Positions 56,759 to 64,000 of a stretch of DNA of 64,000 nt are shown in pieces. The stretch comes from Hevea brasiliensis (Eukaryota > Streptophyta > Magnoliopsida > Malpighiales > Euphorbiaceae), in assembly GCF_030052815.1 (NCBI RefSeq), contig NC_079510.1, forward strand, positions 44,482,725 to 44,546,724, given 5' to 3'. The notes below the pieces were generated by a model. It was not told the origin of the DNA. It saw nothing but the letters and a program-made list of their open reading frames with translations, and did no database searches. A program made the position numbers and the translations under genes. The stretch's first letter is position 1. Each line of letters begins with the position of its first letter.

Positions 56759-57623
56759 AGTTTTTATTTAGACTCGATTTATCGCATACATAAAAATAAA
56801 ATATATATAATGAGATTGACATGTAAAATAGATATAGCCTACATAGAATATAATTTAAATGACTTCTTTTATTTATTTTTAGTTTATCGTTTTTTTTTTT
56901 TTTCAGATGATCCTGAAAATATAGATGGTAAGACTAATGGAATGTCTAAAAGACCAACTAAGAATGGCTGCTGATTCGTGGTCCTTAATTAGGTAGCCAT
57001 CAGTATGCCATTAGTCTTTCAGTATGGCATACCGTTCCTGATTTCCTCTGCTAATCCATCATAGAGTATTATATTTACGCTTAGAAAAAGACAATGGTCA
57101 GCTGTAGTATGCATTGGTGGTCCAATTATGAGGGTGACACTTTTCCAAGAAGAAGGCATCGTGAGCCACCGTCCCTGAAATTTCAAACTCTCTGGTTTCT
57201 GGACCAATTAGGCCTCCATCTATCAATAATTAGATAAAACCTTTCTTTGTTGTCATTTGCATATCCTAAGAAGGAAAGAAAAGATCGCTTTCGTTGTTCT
57301 TCCATTAATTCTGAGACCACCATGGAGGTGTTAAGAGTCATCACTAAGACGACATGTCGCAACAAAAGAAAACAAGGTCGAGAAAAGCCAGAAGGCGGCT
57401 ATGGAAGTTGAAGCTCAATATTACCTGGCAAGCTATCATGAAGGCATTTACAAGCAAGTGCCGTCTCCGGTTAAGCTGTGTACCGAGCATGAAACAGCTT
57501 TCCACCATCAAAATCCATCAAGAAACCAAAACGAAGAAAAATTCCTGCCGTCCCCATTAAACACTAGAGCACCTACTCAATGTGCCCTACGCAGCACTGG
57601 ATTTCATCGACCGAGGAGATCAC
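56759..57623. other. Region upstream of the lipase gene
   Basis: A T-run at 56890-56904 and several short frames lie here. From about 57401 an open frame (MEVEAQYYLASYHEG...) overlaps what may be the decayed transit-peptide part of the lipase gene: just before the ATG at 57624, the lipase frame reads EHLLNVPYAALDFIDRGDH and meets a stop further up near 57558. Nothing else is recognised. Confidence 0.4.
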
Positions 57624-57773
57624 ATGACTCCAACATTTTCTCCCAAGGAGAATATACCTACAAAGTGGCGTGAAATCCATGATTCTTGCAACTGGGAAAA
57701 CATTCTTGACCCTCTCCATCCATGGCTTCGTCGAGAAATTGTCAAGTATGGAGAATTCGTTGGAGCAACTTAC

Positions 57774-58413
57774 TGTTATAAATAGCTTGTATGTTAGATA
57801 GTATAGAGAGAAAGAATTTTTATATTGTTAAAATATAAGAAAGTGAAGGAATGACAAGAGTGAAATATGTATAGAATTATATATATATATATAATTCAAT
57901 AAATATTATTCTATTATGGCACTTAACAAATAGATGTGTCTGTTAATAGACAGACATATCAATTCTATACAAACAGTCACAACTGTTTGTATAGGTATCT
58001 GTTAATAAACAGACATGTCTATTCTATACAAATAGTCACAACTATTTGTATAGGTATCTTTTAATAAACAGACATGTCTATTACATAAATAGTTGTATCT
58101 ATTGAAGATAGACAGATGTGTCTATCTAGTAAAGGTGCCATAACTTTTCATTCTTTATAAATATAGATGAGTTTTTTCAATCCAGATATACTACTTCTAC
58201 TTCTTCTTCTTTTCTTCTAATCTCTATAAATTCAGTTCATATAAAGAGTTCTTAAGGGAAATCTTCAGGAGTTGCTGTCTGCAGATTTCAGGCTTTGTTG
58301 TATCCTGGAGGTATATTGCCATAACCTTGCAGCAATATAGTGGGGGCAATTAATACCTTAAAGATAGTGATTCATCACGCCTCAAAGCCTATTCTACATC
58401 CACTGCCTCAACA
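57774..58413 (+). repeat. Copia-4 5' LTR (640 bp)
   Basis: Starts TGTTATAAATAGC and ends CACTGCCTCAACA. Contains two or three tandem units around GACATGTCTATTCTATAC and ATTTGTATAGGTATC (57940-58085), and TTTATAAATATAGATGAG near 58155 as a TATA candidate. Confidence 0.93.
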
Positions 58414-58465
58414 ATTTTAAGGTATTAATCGCAATAGAGTCTAAGGCTGTTTCCGTGATGAATCA
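58349..58465 (+). promoter_or_regulatory. Interlocked complementary segments across the Copia-4 LTR/leader junction
   Basis: Segment A, ATTAATACCTTAAA (58349-58362), is perfectly complementary to A', TTTAAGGTATTAAT (58416-58429). Segment B, TGATTCATCACG (58368-58379), is perfectly complementary to B', CGTGATGAATCA (58454-58465). The order A-B-A'-B' in RNA would allow a pseudoknot. A' begins three bases after the LTR, at the primer-binding position, and B' contains the ATG of gag. The 3' LTR carries only A and B. Confidence 0.55.
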
Positions 58466-60660
58466 AGAGTTCATGAAACTTGATCATTTTGAGGAACAAA
58501 TTATGTTCACTGAGAAGGTAAAAACAGATCAGGAAAAGAAGATGAATTGCCATGCAGAGGTCATATTCTCAACAACTCATCAGATAGGCTATAAGATTTG
58601 TTTACCTCTGTCAAGTCTCCAAAAGAAATTTGGAATTCGTTAGAATTCGAATATAATACAGAAAAAAAAGGTATGGATAAATTTCTCATTATGAAATATT
58701 TTGAATTCTAAATACTTGATAATATGTCTAAAGAAATATAAGGTTATATTATGATGCTAAAGCTCATGGTGAATGTGATAAATAAGGTAATAAGATTTAT
58801 GTGCATAAGTCGAAAAACACTTTTATATGCATAAATCCTAATTCATATTGATTGTGTCTATCACTAACTAGGTGGGGATATTGTTAAAATATTAGTGATA
58901 GAAAATTTTGTCTCATTTCAAAAGAGTTATGTCTGTTCATAAGTGAATATATATAATTATTCTAAGAGATACAAAGTGAATGGTTGTATCTGTTCTAAAA
59001 GATATAACTGAATGGTTGTATCTGTTCTAAGAGGTATAAGTGAACGGTTGCATATGTTCTAAAAGGTATAAGTGAATAGATGTAATTATACTAAGAGATA
59101 CAAAAGTGAACAGTTGTATCTATTGTAAAATGTATAAATAAACAGATGTAATTATTCTAAGAGATACAAAAGTGAACGATTGTATCTGTTGTAAAAGGTA
59201 TAAGAGAATAGATGTAATTATTATAAGAGATACGAATTGAACTGTTGTATCTATTCTAAAAGGTGTAAGTGAATAGATATAACTATTCTAATAGATACAA
59301 AGTGAATTATTGTATATGTTTGAAGAGATGCAAATGCTTTATAAATAGCAGTTTGGAACAAAAATCTATTAACTTTTCTTTTTTGTCTCTTCTCTTCATT
59401 TTTACCGACAATCAACATTATTATTCTTTAATTTATTCTTGGGAGAATTTTAAAATTGCTATCTAGATTTATATTTTGGTTATTATCCTTGAGGGATCTG
59501 CCTAAAACTACCCAGCTATAACATAGTGGGGGTTTTACTCTTTTTCAATTTCATTATATTGAGGGAAGTAAATACTCCATATGATATTTATTACAAATTG
59601 ACTAGAAATTTTGGTAGAATAATTATTCAAATTGAGTGTGCTAGTGCTATTGTTAGCTTAATGTATGTTATGCATTGCACTACTCCTGATATTGCTTTTG
59701 CAATGTATAAATTGTCAAGATATACTAATAATCCTAGTGTGGAATATTGAAAAGAAATTTCAAGGGTTTTTGGATATTTAAAAAAGGAATTATAAACTAT
59801 AGATTATTCTGCGATAAGTTTTCAATTGTATAAAAACCATATAAAGAATTGTATCTATGCAAAGAGTTATGTCCCTTGGCCAAAAGATGTAACTAAATGA
59901 AAAGATGCAATTTTTCTAAATAGTTACATGCATGAAGAGATGAACTAATTGGCCAAAAGGTTGGTACATTTTGAGTAGTAAAAATAAGAGCCTTACAAGT
60001 CATTTGTAAGAAGTGACAAAAGAACAAATGAGTATGCATTTGTGTGTGTGTGCAAGTTTAGCTTGGTTCTTTATTGTTGGATACTCTCATTTTAAACAAG
60101 TTATGGAGCAATTTATTTCTGCAAATAAGGTACATATCTAGACTGTGAATTATTTATGTAGTTCATGTCATAAACATGTGATTATATGGTTAACTAGTAA
60201 AACAAATATGGTGGAGATCCTAGAGTTATACAAATGCCAATTGGATAAGTAGTACTAAGAATAATAAGTCAACATTTGGTTGGGTATCCACTTTAAGTGG
60301 AGGTTCTGTTTCTTAGGCATCAAAGAAACAAACTTGTATAACTCATTCTACGGTGAAATCCGAATTTATAACTTTAGCTAATGTTGGTAAAGAAGTAGAA
60401 TGACTGAGAAACTTGTTATCGGATATTAAGTTGTGGCCACAACCTGTGCTATCTATTTCTTTATATTGTGATAGTCAAATCATGATGGTTAAAGCTTATA
60501 GTAAAATATACAATTAAAAGTATATATATATAAGCTTAAGACATGAAAATGTAAGACAATTAGTCTCTAATGGTGTTATTACCATGGTTATGTTAAATCC
60601 TATAATAATCTAGCAAATCCTTTAATAAAAGGGCTCTCGAGAGTTATGATCATAAGCACA
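58458..60660 (+). pseudogene. Copia-4 gag start and RT/RNase H remnants
   Basis: The ATG at 58458 opens MNQEFMKLDHFEEQIMF, which matches the start of Copia gag proteins that begin with x-x-x-FMKLDKF; the frame ends at 58641. 58955-59335 is a block of about ten diverged 38-bp tandem repeats. RT remnants at 59640-59770 read SLMYVMHCTTPDIAFAMYKL and SRYTNNPSVEY. RNase H remnants at about 60240-60490 read STFGWVSTLSGGSVS, ASKKQTCITHSTVKSEFI and SLYCDSQIMM, all with stops. Protease, integrase and the RT catalytic box are missing. Confidence 0.78.
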
Positions 60661-61176
60661 TGTGCTGATTAGGATTTAGAATATTCCATTAAATTTACTA
60701 ATGATGGGAACCCTACTTTATAGTATTATTACTAAATAAAGTTTAAAGGGTAACAACAAGTCATTAGTAAATAGTGTAATTAAAGTACTTAATGTACTAA
60801 GTTAATGGAATGAGGATGAGTGTTTATACTCTTAATGAAGTTTAAAATTATTACAAAGGAAACTTCACCTATATGAACATAGGAAGTGGTGCCGCTTCAA
60901 CAAAAGTGAGAATAACTTTTGTAAATGTTTATGAAAACAGGAGGTAGCACAAGGCCATATTCGTGCTAAAATTTTGGTGAACTTTTTAAGTTGAACTAAT
61001 TGATTCGTGTGTGTAGTATTTCCGGTTCTATTTAATAGGAATCTAGGTTTAAGCTAAGGCCACCATGATTTCTTTAGAACTTTGAAATACTTACACTAAG
61101 AAAAAGTTTAAATCGAAAGATACTTTTCATTATGCATGAAACAATGGGATCTAACAATACAAGCTAAGTGGGGGAT

Positions 61177-61816
61177 TGTTATAAATAGCTTGTATGTTAG
61201 ATAGTATAGAGAGAAAGAATTTCTATATTGTTAAAATATAAGAAAGTGAAGGAATGACAAGAGTGAAATATGTATAGAATTATATATATATATATAATTC
61301 AATAAATATTATTCTATTATGGCACTTAACAAATAGATGTGTCTGTTAATAGACAGACATATCAATTCTATACAAACAAATACGCTGTTTTGTATAGGTA
61401 TCTGTTAATATAAATAGACATCTATTCTATACAAATAGTCACAACTATTTGTATAGGTATCTTTTAATAAACAGACATGTCTATTACATAAACAGTTGTA
61501 TCTATTGAAGATAGACAGATGTGTCTATCTAGTAAAGGTGCCATAACTTTTCATTCTTTATAAATATAGATGAGTTTTTTCAATCCAGATATACTACTTC
61601 TACTTCTTCTTCTTTTCTTCTAATCTCTATAAATTCAGTTCATATAAAGAGTTCTTAAGGGAAATCTTCAGGAGTTGCTGTCTGCAGATTTCAGGCTTTG
61701 TTGTATCCTGGAGGTATATTGCCATAACCTTGCAGTAATCTAGTGGGGGCAATTAATACCTTAAAGATAGTGATTCATCACGCCTCAAAGCCTATTCTAC
61801 ATCCACTGCCTCAACA
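61177..61816 (+). repeat. Copia-4 3' LTR (640 bp)
   Basis: Same ends and length as 57774-58413, differing at scattered sites and in a short cluster near 61376-61425. Directly preceded by the polypurine tract and followed by CTTAC, where the lipase coding sequence resumes. Confidence 0.93.
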
Positions 61817-62924
61817 CTTACGATGCCTTCGACTTCGATGCTCTATCTGAGTATTGTTGGAGTTGCAGGTATAACCGGCACAAGTTTTTGCAAGAACTGG
61901 GCCTTACAAGCACGGTTACAAGGTGACTAAGTACATTCATGCCATGTCCCATGTAGACGTGCCTGAATGGTTCGTGAGGTCACATAGTATATGGAGCAAA
62001 GATTCCAACTGGATGGGATATGTTGAGGTGAGCAACGACGAGGAATCGCATAGAATTGGTCGGCGAGACATAGTCGTGGCATGGCGGGGCACGGTGGCTC
62101 CCACAGAGTGGTTTACGGACCTTAAGACAAAGCTAGAGCAATTTGATGATGACAAGAAAAATATTACGCTACAATGTGGGTTCCTTGGCATATGCAAATC
62201 CAAGGATGAGTTTACTAGGTACAACAAGTTAAGTGCCTCTGAGCAAGTTATGGAAGAATTCAAGAAGCATGTCAGTTTTTACAGGGAAAATGGCGAAAGG
62301 GTCAGCTTGACACTTACAGCACATAGTTTAGGAGGAGCATTAGCCCTTCTCAACGCTTATGAGGTTGCAATTTCGATTCCTCATTTTTTCATTAGTGTCG
62401 TTTCGTTTGGTGCACCAAGAGTTGGAAACATGGCCTTCAAGGAGAAGCTTAATGAACTAGGAGTCAAAACACTTGGGGTCGTTGTCAAGCAAGATATAGT
62501 CTCAAAAGTTCCAGGGATCATAGTCAACAAAATTCTCAAGAAACTTGACAAAATGGCTCAAAAATTGACCTGGGTTTATAGGCATGTGGGCCAGTTGAAA
62601 CTTGATGTGTTCATGTCACCCTACTTGAAGCACGAATCTGACTTGTCAGGGCGTCACAATTTGGAGGTTTACCTCCATCTTTTGGATGGATTTTTGGGCA
62701 AGAAATTGAAGTTTCGATGGAATGCTAGGAGGGATTTGGCATTGGTGAACAAGTCTAGTGATATGTTAATAGAGGAGCTAAAAATACGCGAGTTCTGGTT
62801 CCGGTTGCCTCACAAGGGGCTTGTATTGAACAAACATGGTAGATGGGTTAAGCCAGGGACAGAACCTGAAGATATTCCTTCTCCATTTAGTACTGAAATA
62901 TCCAATCATGATCCTACATATTAG

Positions 62925-63359
62925 ATTTATGTTTCCCATAGGATCAAGCCTTTTATCTAGTATCCATTTCTTTCTTATTTTGATGATGATTTTTTTCCAA
63001 AAAAAGTTACTATAGATTTGATTTACTGTCTACTTCGATCAATTTGATCTGAGAACAGCTATTGGAAATCCAAAATCTTGTTTGTAACTAATCATAAATT
63101 AGGTTCCTCATAAGATTAATATATTCTTTACCTATGGTCTATGGAACTTATGCGAAAAAGACATGACCATACTTAAGGAACCCATTCAACTAAGCAAACA
63201 TTAAAAACAGGATTGATTTACAAAATATCCACACAAGAACTAAAAAGAAAAAAGAAAAACCTAATTTATGTTCTAACTTAGAATATGACAAGCAGAAATT
63301 GAAAAAAAAAATGAAGTTTCTGATGCAAGTCTGGAATATCAAGTGGAAAAACACCAAGT
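62925..63359. other. Spacer between convergent lipase and ERD4-like genes
   Basis: About 435 bp of AT-rich sequence. It holds the 3' ends of both neighbours: the plus-strand lipase and the minus-strand channel gene. AATATATTCTTTACC near 63116 and A-runs near 63245-63310 could be polyadenylation context; nothing else is seen. Confidence 0.5.
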
Positions 63360-64000
63360 TCAAGCAAATGATCCCATTCTTGAAACTTGCGATAATGCAT
63401 CTTCGAACTGCTCATCGTCGAGCTTCTCAGAGTTCAAGCTTGGTGGGATGAAGGATCTGAAGAGTTGTTCCATGTTAGGAACTTCCTTCAGCTCACGGCA
63501 AGCAACTTCAAGAGGTGTGTTACAAAAAGAGCGGTAGAATTTCTTCGAACAAACATAGACGAAGATCAAGGAAATTATGGGAAGCGGAATCAGCATTGGA
63601 GTATAATAGAATTCCTTCACCCCAAAGTAACCAAACATTGTGACTTGGAACAATAACAGAGAAGCAAGGATTCGTGTATGCATATGGGGCCACATCCTTC
63701 CATAGCTCTCAAAGGATGGAACAAAGACTTTAAGTGCCTGTTAAGAAAAAGAAGTCAATAATTATCTCAGTGAATGCATGCATGCCATCATATGTTGCCA
63801 TTGAAGCTCAGCAGGCAGGGAATGCATATTTAAACACACATCTAAAAGGAAATTACCTGATTTCGTAAAACAAGCCATCCCAGGCCAAAGTACACAACTC
63901 CAAATGGGATAATCAGAGGAGCTATGACAGAGTAGCAGAGGACAATTGTGATGATAAGCATGTCACCAGGAACTCTGGTTGCATATCCAAAATCTCCAGG
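63360..64000 (-). CDS. ERD4 / OSCA3-type CSC1-like channel, C-terminal exons (partial)
   Basis: The C-terminus of a plant OSCA/TMEM63 family protein (RSN1_7TM, formerly DUF221), a membrane mechanosensitive or osmosensitive cation channel. Two exons are visible on the minus strand: >64000-63857 and 63737-63360, separated by a GT-AG intron (63738-63856). The first reads PGDFGYATRVPGDMLIITIV, then CYSVIAPLIIPFGVVYFGL and WLVLRNQ; the second reads ALKVFVPSFESYGRMWPHMH, TRILASLLLFQVTMFGYFGV, then LIPLPIISLIFVYVCSKKFY and ends SQVSRMGSFA. The YATRVPGDML and VLRNQALKV-VPS-ESYGRMWPH strings fit ERD4 (OSCA3.1) better than OSCA1/2. At least three membrane helices are covered. No stop or shift is seen, so the gene is probably intact and continues outside the window. 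Confidence 0.9.

Larger units (their letters stand above)
57774..61816 (+). mobile_element. Copia-4: decayed Copia element in the lipase gene (4043 bp)
   Basis: Two 640-bp LTRs (57774-58413, 61177-61816), target duplication CTTAC exact at 57769-57773 and 61817-61821, polypurine tract AAGTGGGGGAT at 61165-61176. The interior (2763 bp) keeps only a gag start and RT/RNase H scraps of Copia type, so it is a deletion derivative that would need helper proteins. LTRs are nearly identical outside one cluster of changes around 57972-58020, which suggests a recent insertion. Confidence 0.92.
57624..62924 (+). pseudogene. Class-I DAD1-like phospholipase A1 (lipase_3), split by Copia-4
   Basis: Plant class-I PLA1 enzymes are usually plastid lipases that release sn-1 fatty acids from galactolipids or phospholipids. 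The 5' part (57624-57773) gives ENIPTKWREIHDSCNW and LDPLHPWLRREIVKYGEF; the 3' part (61822-62924) continues as YDAFDFDALSEYCWSC. Just before 61923 one base is missing (CTTACAAGCACGG), shifting into the long open frame 61923-62924. That frame holds GRRDIVVAWRGTVAPTEW, the serine region LTAHSLGGALALLNAY, FGAPRVGNMAFKEKL, VVKQDIVSKVPG (likely Asp) and GRHNLEVYLHLLDGF (His). The nucleophile motif is A-H-S-L-G rather than G-H-S-L-G. The 4-kb insertion, the frameshift and the altered motif make it a pseudogene, although the 333-codon 3' frame is still open. Confidence 0.87.

Noticed and set aside
58915..59335. CRISPR-like array
   Set aside because: Repeats are diverged and contiguous with no unique spacers, and the context is a plant retrotransposon.

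Overview
This is a eudicot plant nuclear window. The evidence is intron-containing plant genes (two phenylcoumaran benzylic ether reductase-like genes, an ERD4/OSCA-type channel end, a DAD1-like lipase, a MED19 relic) set in nested Copia and Gypsy LTR retrotransposons. The species cannot be fixed from sequence alone; a woody eudicot, perhaps Euphorbiaceae, is only an impression.

Left block (1-32312): one old minus-strand Copia element (Copia-1, 408-32307, target duplication AGGCA) sits inside a decayed RNase H-like (RVT_3) gene whose halves flank it. Copia-1 was later split three times: by a 13.0 kb Athila/Tat-type Gypsy (Gypsy-1, 1257-14283, duplication GTAAG, two 1488-bp LTRs), by a 3.9 kb TG...CA insertion that looks like a solo LTR (15679-19544, duplication TGCAA), and by a 10.3 kb chromodomain Gypsy (Gypsy-2, 20563-30816, duplication ATTTC). 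All four target duplications can be read directly.

Middle block (32313-48904): microsatellites and a decayed MED19-like gene (35115-35731) precede a second nest. Copia-2 (37070-47789, minus) contains a 394-bp TRIM (38152-38545, duplication AACTG) and Copia-3 (39485-44864, plus, duplication GAAAC). Copia-3 in turn contains a hAT-like MITE (40940-41460, 8-bp duplication).

Right block (48905-64000) is the gene-bearing part. Two tandem, same-strand, five-exon PCBER/isoflavone reductase-like genes (48905-50900 and 53515-55026) both give full-length reading frames. The first needs a GC-AG first intron and carries a foldback MITE in intron 4. A third, broken exon copy follows at 55878. A class-I DAD1-like phospholipase A1 gene (57624-62924) is split by Copia-4 (57774-61816, duplication CTTAC, two 640-bp LTRs), and an inverted fragment of a related lipase lies at 56541-56758. 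The window ends inside the 3' end of an ERD4/OSCA3-type channel gene on the minus strand.

No operon, CRISPR array or dedicated defence system is present. The most unusual signals are: a 5' LTR of Copia-1 that has captured 71 bp of polypurine-tract flank; an A-B-A'-B' complementary arrangement in the leader of Copia-4 that covers its primer-binding position and its gag start codon; the GC-AG intron; and the readable insertion order of nine mobile elements.
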